From Synechococcaceae bacterium WB8_1B_136 (GTDB lineage: Bacteria > Cyanobacteriota > Cyanobacteriia > PCC-6307 > Cyanobiaceae), in NCBI GenBank assembly GCA_010029175.1, contig RGNC01000111.1, positions 1-6,749 of the forward strand: a stretch of 6,749 nucleotides of DNA. The letters run 5' to 3'. The translations under genes were made by a program, and so were the position numbers. The notes under the pieces are model-generated. The model had not been told where the DNA came from. It was given only the letters and a program-made list of their open reading frames with translations, and did no database searches. Of the stretch, positions 1 to 5,871 are shown in pieces (within the stretch, counting starts at the first letter, position 1; each line of letters begins with the position of its first letter).

Positions 1-42
1 CAACTTCATGTCCGCTGTGAAGTCTTGCTCGTAAAGGCTCAT
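1..42 (-). CDS. 5' end of an unidentified reading frame, cut by the window edge
   Basis: An ATG at 42 opens a frame of 14 visible codons (MSLYEQDFTADMKL) with no stop before the edge. The start overlaps the stop of the upstream truncated protease frame as ATGA, the usual sign of translational coupling. A weak AGGA lies very close to the ATG. By hand count these 42 bases are about 48% G+C, clearly lower than the neighbouring genes. The residues match no family I recognise. It may be a real foreign or recombined gene, or a chance frame; 14 codons cannot decide. Confidence 0.25.
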   Translation of the reverse strand, partial: MSLYEQDFTADMKL

Positions 43-761
43 TTTCCTGCGATGGCGAGAGCGTCGAACAGCAGGGAGGGGCTGTTGAAGGCGCCGCGGA
101 ATTCGAGGTCGGCGCCGCGCTGGAGGCGGGCGTACATCTCGATCAGCTTGCCGGCCCGGCGCAACTGGATGGTCACCTTGGAGCCGGCCTGGCCGCGGAT
201 CAGCTTCACCGCGTCCTCGGTGCTCATCCCCTTGGTGCTCTTGCCGTCGATCGAAACGATCACATCCTTGGGCATCACGCCCGCGCGGGAGGCGGGGGAA
301 CCCTCGATCGGGCTCACCACCACCAGCTCCTTGGTCTCCTTGTCCAGACTCAGCTGGATGCCCACCCCGGAGAGTTCTCCGGAGGTGTCGATCTGCATCT
401 CCTTGAATTCCCGTGGATCCAGGAAGCGGGTGTAGGGATCATCGAGGCTGGCCAACATGCCACGGATTGCCTCGTAGCTCTCCTTGGTGCTGCCATAGCT
501 CTTGGCCAGCACCTGTTTACGGAGCGTGCGCCACTTCTGCGGCGTGTACTTGCCGTTGATATCGAGATAATCGCGGAAAACGATCTGCCAGGTCTGATCA
601 ATCACCTCCTTGGGACTGTCGCTGATCAGCGAAGCAGCACTGGGGGCCAGCAGGGGAGGCAGGGCCACGGCCGTCATGGCGCCCAGGCCCACGAGCACCA
701 AAACCGGCGTGCGACCAATGATGCCCCCCTTGGAGCGACCGCTGGTGCGACCCATGCCCAT
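39..761 (-). CDS. Carboxyl-terminal processing protease, truncated after the PDZ domain (S41 catalytic domain absent)
   Basis: The 240-residue product begins like a cyanobacterial CtpA/B/C-type protease. Residues 18-42 form a hydrophobic signal or anchor segment that would place it on the periplasmic or lumenal side. Residues 48-120 match the family's N-terminal helical region (DQTWQIVFRDYLD, SLDDPYTRFLDP). Residues 125-205 form a PDZ domain (SGVGIQLSLD, SPASRAGVMPKDVIVSIDGK, TEDAVKLIRG). Family members are usually about 400-450 residues and carry a Ser-Lys dyad after the PDZ domain. Here the text leaves the family pattern near residue 209 (codon around 137) and stops after a 32-residue unrelated tail, so protease activity is not expected. 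Other frames of the last 140 bases do not restore the family sequence, so a simple frameshift does not explain it. I chose ATG 761 because GGGAG lies 8 bases upstream; a TTG at 794 and an ATG at 755 are alternatives. ispG lies 104 bases upstream. Confidence 0.82.
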   Translation of the reverse strand: MGMGRTSGRSKGGIIGRTPVLVLVGLGAMTAVALPPLLAPSAASLISDSPKEVIDQTWQIVFRDYLDINGKYTPQKWRTLRKQVLAKSYGSTKESYEAIRGMLASLDDPYTRFLDPREFKEMQIDTSGELSGVGIQLSLDKETKELVVVSPIEGSPASRAGVMPKDVIVSIDGKSTKGMSTEDAVKLIRGQAGSKVTIQLRRAGKLIEMYARLQRGADLEFRGAFNSPSLLFDALAIAGK

Positions 762-769
762 GCCCTGAG

Positions 770-774
770 CTCCC
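770..774 (-). promoter_or_regulatory. Ribosome binding site of the truncated protease gene
   Basis: On the minus strand GGGAG ends 8 bases before ATG 761. The upstream TTG at 794 has nothing comparable, and the ATG at 755 would be 14 bases away, so this motif decides the start. Few other genes here have such a clear motif. Confidence 0.5.
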
Positions 775-865
775 GCTCGTGTGATCCTTGTCAAGCTAGC
801 CCCTGCAATGCGGGCTGGAGGGGCGAGAAAACCGGAAGAAAACGCGGCTGTTTGGCGGGTCCCGC

Positions 866-2164
866 TCAGGGATCCACCCAGCGGCCGTCCTCCTTGATCA
901 GGGCGATCAGGGCCTCCACCCCCTCAGCCTCCGGCACCCGCCGGATCTCCTCGCGGCCCCGATAGAGCGAAATCACACCCGGGGTCTTGCCCACATAGCC
1001 GTAGTCGGCGTCGGCCATCTCACCGGGGCCGTTCACGATGCAGCCCATCACGGCGATGTCCAGGCCGGTGAGGTGGGCGGTGGCGCTGCGCACCTGGTGC
1101 AGCACCTCTTCGAGGTTGAACAGGGTGCGGCCGCAGCTGGGACAGGCCACGTATTCCACCATCGTCTTGCGCAGCCCCAGGGCCTGCAGGATCGAGTAGC
1201 ACACCGGGATTTCCTTCTCCGGCGCCTCGGTGAGCGACACGCGAATCGTGTCGCCGATGCCCTCCGCCAGCAGCGGCGCGATGCCGGCGGTGCTTTTCAC
1301 CCGGCCGTAGTCGCCGTCGCCCGCTTCGGTCACGCCCAGATGCAGGGGGTAGTGGAACCCCTCCGCATCCATGCGGTCGGCCATCATCCGGTAGGCGGCC
1401 ATCATCACGGGAGCCCGTGAGGCCTTCATCGACACCACGATGTTGTGGAAGTCGAGGCGATCGCAGATGTGGATGAACTCCATGGCGCTCTCCACCATCC
1501 CCAGCGGCGTGTCGCCGTAGCGGAACAGCATCCGCTCGGCCAGGGAGCCATGGTTCACACCGATGCGCAGGGCCTTGTCCTGCTGCTTGAGCAGCTGCAC
1601 CAGCGGCTCGAAGGTGTCGGTGATGCGCTCGCCGATGGCGGCGATCTCAGCCTCGGAGAACTCGGAGCGGTTGGGATCGGGCTTGTCGAACACGAACAGG
1701 CCCGGGTTGATCCGCACCTTGTCGACGTGCTGGGCCACCTCCAGGGCGATCTTCATGCCGTTGTGGTGCACATCGGCCACCAGCGGCACCGGGCGGTAGG
1801 TGCTCTCCAGGCGGGCGCGGATGTCACCCATGGCCTTGGCATGGGCCAGCGAGGGCACCGTGACCCGCACGATTTCGCAGCCCGCCTCATGCAGGCGGCG
1901 GATGCCGGCGGTGGCCCCCTCGATGTCGAGGGTGTCCTCATTGATCATCGACTGGACCACCACCGGGTGCTCGCTGCCGATCCACACATCACCCACCCGC
2001 ACGCTGCGGGTCTTGCGGCGCTGAAGGGTGGTGGCGTAGCGAGGGTTGCTGGCCCAGGCGGCCAGGTCCCCGGGGCCAGGGGCGGCAGGAGCGTCAGGGC
2101 GGGCCAGGGTGCCGGTCATGGCGTCAGGGAGGGAATGGGCCGAGGCGTGGCGCAAGCCTGTCAC
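866..2164 (-). CDS. ispG: 4-hydroxy-3-methylbut-2-enyl diphosphate synthase (flavodoxin/ferredoxin), IspG/GcpE
   Basis: This cytoplasmic [4Fe-4S] enzyme converts 2-C-methyl-erythritol 2,4-cyclodiphosphate to HMBPP, the penultimate MEP-pathway step feeding carotenoid, chlorophyll-tail and quinone synthesis. The 432-residue frame is complete. The TIM-barrel N-terminal half starts near residue 45 (RRKTRSVRVGDVWIG, VVVQSMINEDT) and continues through VADVHHN, KVRINPG and RIGVNHGSL. The C-terminal iron-sulfur domain has C341 and C344 (CPSCGRT), C375 in MGCIVNGPGEM, and E382, which match the family's three Cys ligands plus one Glu. The roughly 40 residues before the conserved start are poorly conserved and Ala/Pro-rich. 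The start is uncertain: GTG 2164 gives the full frame and lies 10 bases after the uracil-DNA glycosylase stop, while ATG 2119 would remove 15 residues; neither has a good ribosome binding site. Expression as part of the minus-strand operon is inferred from spacing. Confidence 0.97.
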   Translation of the reverse strand: MTGLRHASAHSLPDAMTGTLARPDAPAAPGPGDLAAWASNPRYATTLQRRKTRSVRVGDVWIGSEHPVVVQSMINEDTLDIEGATAGIRRLHEAGCEIVRVTVPSLAHAKAMGDIRARLESTYRPVPLVADVHHNGMKIALEVAQHVDKVRINPGLFVFDKPDPNRSEFSEAEIAAIGERITDTFEPLVQLLKQQDKALRIGVNHGSLAERMLFRYGDTPLGMVESAMEFIHICDRLDFHNIVVSMKASRAPVMMAAYRMMADRMDAEGFHYPLHLGVTEAGDGDYGRVKSTAGIAPLLAEGIGDTIRVSLTEAPEKEIPVCYSILQALGLRKTMVEYVACPSCGRTLFNLEEVLHQVRSATAHLTGLDIAVMGCIVNGPGEMADADYGYVGKTPGVISLYRGREEIRRVPEAEGVEALIALIKEDGRWVDP

Positions 2165-2174
2165 AACAGGGCGG

Positions 2175-2807
2175 TCAGCTGGCGGCCTGGAGTTGAAGCA
2201 ATCGCCGCTGCACGTCCTGGAGGTCGTGCCAGGTGAGCCACTTGGGTGATCCGCGCTCCCGGGAGGGGTTGCGGAGCAGGTAGGAGGGATGAAATATCGG
2301 CATCAACCAGCGGCCCTGAAGGCTGGTCCCCTCGCCGGCCCGCCACTGGCCGCGCAGCTTGGTGATGCCGCCCTTGATGCCCAGCAGACCCTCCACCGCC
2401 GTGGCACCGGCCAGCAGCAGCACCTGGGGATCCACCAGGGCGATCTGCTGCTCCAGCCAGGGCCTGCAGGCCGCCATCTCCAGGGCCGTGGGTTTGCGGT
2501 TGTCCGGCGGGCGGCACTTCACGATGTTGCACACGTAGGCATCGCGGTTGCTGTCGATTCCCACGCTCTCCAGCATCTGATCCAGCAGCTGACCGGAGCG
2601 GCCCACGAAGGGGAGGCCGGCCTCATCCTCCTGGGCCCCGGGGCCCTCCCCGATCACTATCAACCGCGCCTGGGGATTGCCGCGGCTCACCACCACATTG
2701 CGGCGCCCGGCACTGAGGGAACAGCGGCGGCAGGCCTCGCAGCCGATCGCCAGGTTCGCCAGGGCCTCGGGCCCGCTCCCCGGCAGCACCAAGACGGGCT
2801 CTTCCAC
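2175..2807 (-). CDS. Uracil-DNA glycosylase, family 4 type with [4Fe-4S] cluster
   Basis: The 210-residue product would excise uracil from DNA to begin base-excision repair of deaminated cytosine. The glycosylase motif GEGPGAQEDEAGLPFVGRSG occupies residues 53-72, with E54 of GEGPG in the position described as catalytic in family 4 enzymes, and motif B is HPSYLLRN at 173-180. Cluster ligands are plausibly C23 and C26 (with C29 nearby), C98 in KCRPPDNRKP, and C114, which follow the family's spacing. The length is typical. The GTG at 2807 is preceded by GGGAGG at good distance, supporting that start. It lies 35 bases after the VOC gene and 10 bases before ispG, so co-transcription is likely. 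Family 4 is favoured over family 5 by the GEGPG-x-x-E-D motif; a DNA polymerase-related annotation is sometimes given to these proteins but is not supported by the domain content. Confidence 0.95.
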   Translation of the reverse strand: MEEPVLVLPGSGPEALANLAIGCEACRRCSLSAGRRNVVVSRGNPQARLIVIGEGPGAQEDEAGLPFVGRSGQLLDQMLESVGIDSNRDAYVCNIVKCRPPDNRKPTALEMAACRPWLEQQIALVDPQVLLLAGATAVEGLLGIKGGITKLRGQWRAGEGTSLQGRWLMPIFHPSYLLRNPSRERGSPKWLTWHDLQDVQRRLLQLQAAS

Positions 2808-2814
2808 AGCAGGC

Positions 2815-2820
2815 CCTCCC
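2815..2820 (-). promoter_or_regulatory. Ribosome binding site of the uracil-DNA glycosylase gene
   Basis: GGGAGG on the minus strand ends 7 bases before GTG 2807. It is the strongest Shine-Dalgarno motif in the window and is the reason for accepting a GTG start there. Confidence 0.6.
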
Positions 2821-2842
2821 AGGCGACGGCGCAGGCGGGATC

Positions 2843-3268
2843 CTATGGGGCCTGGGAACCTGCCGGGCCGGGGGTCGACCCGGGCCGCGGAGCGAGCACC
2901 AGCAGCAGCAGGCGGTTGCCCTCCGGATCCGCCAACCAGGCCTCAACCCCGAAGGACTCCTGCCGCGGCCCCTCCAACAGGGCAGCCCCCAGGCCCTCCG
3001 CCTGGCGGATCCAGGCCGCGAGCCCATCGGCATCACCGGGCCGTTGCAGGCACAGCGACAGTCGACCGGGCTGCCGCGGCCGGGGTCGCGTCCGGGAGGG
3101 GCGATAGATCTCCAGCCGTCCACCGCCCGGCAAGGCCAGGCGCCAATGGTGCTCAGCCAGGCCCACGGCCGGCGGCTGTTGGAGCAGGGCCCCGTAGAAC
3201 CGCGCCAGATCGGCGGGATCGTCCGCCGCCAACACCACGGCGCAGGCGGGGGAGGCGCTGGGATCCAT
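2843..3268 (-). CDS. Small VOC-fold (glyoxalase/bleomycin-resistance superfamily) protein, probably non-metal type
   Basis: The 141-residue protein fits one pair of VOC beta-alpha-beta-beta-beta modules. The first module is near residues 8-58 (ACAVVLAADDPADLARFYGALL, then a GGGRLEIYRP strand) and the second near 69-125 (RLSLCL, AAWIRQAEGLGAALLEGP, EAWLADPEGNRLLLL). The DPEGN turn at 114-118 is the superfamily hallmark. The places where glyoxalase I-type enzymes carry metal ligands are occupied by Ala/Cys at the first strand, Ser/Leu at the start of the second module, and Leu121 three residues after the DPEGN Asn, so a metal-dependent lyase or dioxygenase activity is doubtful. The tail after about residue 127 is Pro/Gly-rich. 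ATG 3268 is chosen because homology begins directly after it; the frame stays open upstream but that part is low complexity. No clear ribosome binding site. It heads the minus-strand gene group. Substrate unknown. Confidence 0.85.
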   Translation of the reverse strand: MDPSASPACAVVLAADDPADLARFYGALLQQPPAVGLAEHHWRLALPGGGRLEIYRPSRTRPRPRQPGRLSLCLQRPGDADGLAAWIRQAEGLGAALLEGPRQESFGVEAWLADPEGNRLLLLVLAPRPGSTPGPAGSQAP

Positions 3269-3398
3269 CGGGGCGGCTGGGGGATCGGGGGTTGGCGGTG
3301 AAAAGTCTGGACTGAACGAAATGCAGGTGCGGCGTAGGGCAGGATGAGGAGATCCCTGGCCCCAGCGCGCAGGGCTGCTGTCCCCCGTCGCTGCACCG
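3269..3398. other. Divergent intergenic region between the VOC gene and the aminotransferase gene
   Basis: These 130 bases separate the minus-strand group from the plus-strand genes and should hold promoters for both directions. I see no convincing -35/-10 pair, operator palindrome or riboswitch. The least GC-rich part is around 3300-3322. Confidence 0.4.
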
Positions 3399-4577
3399 AT
3401 GCTGCGCCCGTTGTCGCTGTCTGCCCGGGCAGAAGCTCTGCAGCCCTCCCTCACCCTGGCGATCGCCGCCCGTGCCAAGGCCCTCAAGGCCGAGGGAAAG
3501 GACATCTGCAGCCTCAGTGCCGGCGAACCGGACTTCGACACCCCCGCCTTCATCCGCCAGGCCGCCAGCGCCGCCCTGGAAGCAGGCCACACCCGCTACG
3601 GCCCCGCCGCCGGGGAGCCCGCCCTGCGCGAGGCGATCGCCGAGAAGCTCAGCCGCGAGAACCAGGTGCCCACCAGCACCGATCAGGTGCTGGTGACCAA
3701 CGGTGGCAAGCAAGCCCTCTACAACCTGTTCCAGGTGCTGCTGGGGCCTGGCGATGAACTGCTGCTGCCGGCGCCGTTCTGGCTGAGCTACCCGGAAATC
3801 GCCAAGCTGGCCGGCGCCACGGTGAGGCTGATCCCCAGCGACGCCAGCGCGGGCTTCCGCCTCGACCCTGAACAGCTGGAGGCCGCCATCACACCGGCCA
3901 GCAAATTGCTGGTGCTCAACAGCCCCTCCAACCCCACCGGCATGGTGCTGAGCCGGCCGGAGCTGGAGGCGATCGCCGCGGTGCTGCGCCGCCATCCGCA
4001 GGTGGCGGTGGTCTGCGATGAGATCTACGAATTCCTGCTGGCGCCTGGCCATCAGCATCACAGCTTCGCAGCGGTGGCGCCGGATCTGTCCGATCGGGTG
4101 TTCACCGTGAACGGCTTTGCCAAGGGGTGGGCCATGACCGGCTGGCGCATCGGCTGGCTGGCTGGTCCGAAGGCCGTGGTGGCCGCCGCCATCGCCCTGC
4201 AGAGCCAGAGCACCAGCAACGTGTGCAGCTTTGCCCAATACGGTGCCCTGGCGGCCATCACGGGTCCGCGGGACTGCGTTGCCGCCATGGCCGCCCAGTT
4301 CAACGACCGCCGCGCCCTGCTCAGCCAGGGGCTGATGGCGATGCCGGCGCTGAAACTGCGACCGCCCGAAGGGGCCTTCTATGCCTTCCCCGATGTGAGC
4401 GCCACCGGCCTCGACTCCATGGCCTTCTGCAACCGCCTGCTGGAGGAGCAGGGCCTGGCGGCGGTGCCGGGAGTCGCCTTCGGCGACGACCGCTGCATCC
4501 GCCTCTCCTGCGCCGCCTCCAATGCCACCATCGAGGATGGCCTGGAGCGGCTGCGTCAATTCATCGCCAGCCTCTGA
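3399..4577 (+). CDS. Aspartate-type aminotransferase, class I fold, subgroup Ib-like
   Basis: This PLP enzyme of 392 residues would transfer the amino group between aspartate and 2-oxoglutarate in the cytoplasm. Some cyanobacterial and plant relatives also transaminate prephenate to arogenate, and sequence reading alone cannot exclude this. Landmarks are GEPDF at 42-46, the phosphate-binding loop GGKQALYN at 102-109, W128, N178 in SNPTG, D207 and Y210 in CDEIY, the PLP lysine K242 in NGFAKGWAMTGWRIGW with R250, and R368 in CIRLS for the substrate carboxylate. The AK-x-x-AMTGWRIG form resembles the Thermus-type Ib enzymes more than the E. coli AspC type. ATG 3399 gives a family-length N-terminus but has no Shine-Dalgarno motif. 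It is often annotated aspC or aspB in related genomes. The next gene starts 60 bases downstream on the same strand with no convincing terminator between. Confidence 0.95.
   Translation: MLRPLSLSARAEALQPSLTLAIAARAKALKAEGKDICSLSAGEPDFDTPAFIRQAASAALEAGHTRYGPAAGEPALREAIAEKLSRENQVPTSTDQVLVTNGGKQALYNLFQVLLGPGDELLLPAPFWLSYPEIAKLAGATVRLIPSDASAGFRLDPEQLEAAITPASKLLVLNSPSNPTGMVLSRPELEAIAAVLRRHPQVAVVCDEIYEFLLAPGHQHHSFAAVAPDLSDRVFTVNGFAKGWAMTGWRIGWLAGPKAVVAAAIALQSQSTSNVCSFAQYGALAAITGPRDCVAAMAAQFNDRRALLSQGLMAMPALKLRPPEGAFYAFPDVSATGLDSMAFCNRLLEEQGLAAVPGVAFGDDRCIRLSCAASNATIEDGLERLRQFIASL
3459..3976. repeat. Three HIP1 octamers (GCGATCGC) inside the aminotransferase gene
   Basis: Exact palindromes GCGATCGC lie at 3459-3466, 3633-3640 and 3969-3976; a fourth is at 1457-1464 within ispG. 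HIP1 is the highly iterated palindrome of many cyanobacterial genomes. By rough base-composition arithmetic less than one copy would be expected in a random window of this size and GC content. Confidence 0.7.
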
Positions 4578-4613
4578 GCGGGCCTGCTCGGCACAATCAC
4601 AGGGTTGATCAGC

Positions 4614-4629
4614 GGCGGCCTGGGCCGCC
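4614..4629 (+). other. Short GC hairpin just before the binding-protein start
   Basis: GGCGGCC at 4614-4620 and GGCCGCC at 4623-4629 are perfectly complementary, giving at least a 6-bp stem with a CTGG loop. No T-run follows, so it is not a normal intrinsic terminator for the aminotransferase. It ends 8 bases before ATG 4638, where it could hinder ribosome loading; this effect is inferred. Confidence 0.4.
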
Positions 4630-4637
4630 CCTCCCCG

Positions 4638-5564
4638 ATGCGCCGAGAACCGATGGCCGCCGTGCTGGCGGGCCTGAGCCTGACCCTGCTGCCGGCGGCC
4701 CAGTCCCAGTCCCAGTCCCAGGCCCAGGCCCAACAGAGCAGCCCGAAGGCCGTGCTGCGCATCAGCGCCATTCCCGATCAGAAGCCGGAGAAGCTGAACC
4801 GGCTGTATGGCCTGGTGGCCAACGAACTCAGCAAGCAGCTGGGCGTTGCCGTGACCTACGTGCCCGTGACCGACTACGCGGCGGCGGTGACGGCCTTCCG
4901 CACCGGCGATCTCGACCTGGTGTGGTTCGGAGGCCTCACCGGTGTGCAGGCCCGGCTGCAGAAGCCCGGTGCCCAGGTGCTGGCCCAGCGCGACATCGAC
5001 GCCTCCTTCCACAGCATCTTCATCGCCAACAGCAAGAGCGGCCTCAAGCCCATCAACAGCGTGAAGGGCCTCAGCGCGCTCAAGGGCAGGCGCTTCAGCT
5101 TCGGCTCGGAGAGCTCCACCTCCGGCCGCCTGATGCCCCAAGTCTACCTCGGGCAAGCGGGGGTGAAGCTGGGCGATTTCGCCGGCGGCGCCCCGGGCTT
5201 CAGCGGCAGTCACGACGCCACCATCGCCCTGGTGCAGAGCGGCGCCTACGAGGCGGGCGCCGTGAACGAGCAGGTGTGGCGCTCCAGCCTGCACGACGGC
5301 AAGGCCAACCGCGCCAAGGTGCTGGCCATCTGGAAGACCCCTGGCTACCCCGATTACCACTGGATTGCGCAACCAGGCCTCGACAGGCGATTCGGCAAGG
5401 GGTTCAGCAGCAAGCTGCAGCAGGCGATCCTCAGCTGGCGGCCCAGCAATCCCGAACAGAAGCAGATCCTGAGCCTGTTCGGTGCCCAGCAGTTCACCAA
5501 GGCCAATGCCGAGGCCTACGGGCTGATCGAGCAGGTGGGGCGCCAGATCGGCAAGATTCGCTGA
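4638..5564 (+). CDS. Periplasmic oxyanion-binding protein of an ABC importer (PhnD-like; putative selenate clade)
   Basis: The 308-residue product is an exported solute-binding protein of the phosphate/phosphite/phosphonate (PhnD) family. Residues 1-21 form a signal peptide: RR at 2-3, a hydrophobic core at 7-18, then Ala-Ala. There is no lipobox Cys, so a soluble periplasmic protein is expected. The mature N-terminus is a QSQSQSQAQAQQ stretch (22-33). The binding domain follows: SAIPDQKPEKLNRLYG at 43-58, TDYAAAVTAFRTGDLDLVWFGG at 78-99, the anion-contacting loop SESSTSGR at 157-164, SGSHD at 189-193 and NEQVW at 210-214. From memory this wording is that of the clade named 'putative selenate ABC transporter substrate-binding protein' (TIGR04553), but phosphonate or phosphite cannot be excluded. 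ATG 4638 is chosen because it gives a compact signal peptide; TTG 4605 and ATG 4653 are possible. A PhnC-like ATPase follows at 5971 on the same strand. Confidence 0.92.
   Translation: MRREPMAAVLAGLSLTLLPAAQSQSQSQAQAQQSSPKAVLRISAIPDQKPEKLNRLYGLVANELSKQLGVAVTYVPVTDYAAAVTAFRTGDLDLVWFGGLTGVQARLQKPGAQVLAQRDIDASFHSIFIANSKSGLKPINSVKGLSALKGRRFSFGSESSTSGRLMPQVYLGQAGVKLGDFAGGAPGFSGSHDATIALVQSGAYEAGAVNEQVWRSSLHDGKANRAKVLAIWKTPGYPDYHWIAQPGLDRRFGKGFSSKLQQAILSWRPSNPEQKQILSLFGAQQFTKANAEAYGLIEQVGRQIGKIR
4701..4730 (+). repeat. Hexanucleotide tandem repeat in the binding-protein gene
   Basis: Five 6-base units follow one another: CAGTCC three times, then CAGGCC twice. They encode QS-QS-QS-QA-QA between the signal peptide and the folded domain. 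The unit is a multiple of three, so copy-number changes would keep the frame. Confidence 0.85.
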
Positions 5565-5580
5565 TGGGGATCCGGGGGGA

Positions 5581-5602
5581 GCCCAAGCCAGCGGCTTCGG
5601 GC
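5581..5602 (+). other. Imperfect GC hairpin after the binding-protein gene
   Basis: GCCCAAGCC at 5581-5589 pairs with GGCTTCGGGC at 5593-5602, apart from one bulged C, around a 3-base AGC loop. The sequence after it (CAGAATCATG) has no T-run, so full termination is unlikely. A hairpin here could protect the 3' end of the binding-protein message or reduce read-through to the ATPase gene, as known for other binding-protein operons; this role is inferred. Confidence 0.4.
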
Positions 5603-5637
5603 CAGAATCATGCCGATGGGATCTCCCTTGCGCTGGC

Positions 5638-5871
5638 ATGACCCTGCTGGTTGATGGCGTGCTGCTGATGGCGGCTGTGGTGCTGTGGATCCGCAGCTGC
5701 AGCGAGGGCGACGACGTGTGGACCCTGTTTCTGCGGGGCCTGGTGGCCGTGGATCTGGCGGTGGTGCTGTTCGGCAACAGCCAGCTGTTGATCGAGCTGC
5801 TGCTGCTGGCTGGAGCCCTGGCCCTGCCCTCGCTGACCCGGATCGAGCGCTCAGGGCGAACACTGCCGTGA
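5638..5871 (+). CDS. Small hydrophobic membrane protein (77 aa), unidentified
   Basis: The frame encodes three likely membrane segments, at about residues 3-18 (DGVLLMAAVVLWI), 31-45 (LRGLVAVDLAVVLFG) and 49-64 (LLIELLLLAGALALP), with a short acidic loop (SEGDD) after the first and a charged end (TRIERSGR). Size, topology and the Asp inside the second segment recall the MrpF/MnhF subunit of multisubunit cation/proton antiporters, but the usual RGPS-x-x-DR motif is not clear, so this is only a resemblance. It begins 73 bases after the binding-protein gene and overlaps the next small frame by GTGA. No Shine-Dalgarno motif precedes the ATG. It is a likely real gene because of its membrane-protein pattern and tight spacing; function unknown. 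Confidence 0.6.
   Translation: MTLLVDGVLLMAAVVLWIRSCSEGDDVWTLFLRGLVAVDLAVVLFGNSQLLIELLLLAGALALPSLTRIERSGRTLP

Noticed and set aside
39..180. Simple frameshift as the cause of the protease truncation
   Set aside because: I translated both other frames across the region; neither continues with S41 family sequence, so replaced sequence is more likely than a lost base.
789..794. TTGACA on the minus strand as a -35 box for the truncated protease gene
   Set aside because: No acceptable -10 hexamer is found 16-18 bases downstream, where the sequence is AGCTCA.
799..824. Possible terminator between ispG and the protease gene (GCCCCT / AGGGGC arms)
   Set aside because: The stem is only 6 bases with a 14-base loop, and no T-run follows in the minus-strand direction.
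1445..2236. A plus-strand frame of 263 codons opposite ispG
   Set aside because: It lies over the strongly conserved IspG coding sequence and gives a His/Val/Gly-rich product typical of an antisense shadow.
3269..3592. Upstream extension of the VOC frame towards 3592
   Set aside because: The added residues would overlap the aminotransferase start on the other strand and have no VOC content; homology begins directly after ATG 3268.
4127..5641. A plus-strand frame of 504 codons shifted against the aminotransferase and binding protein
   Set aside because: Its translation is Arg/Pro/Gly-rich and shows no motif, while the other frame of the same bases gives two recognised families.
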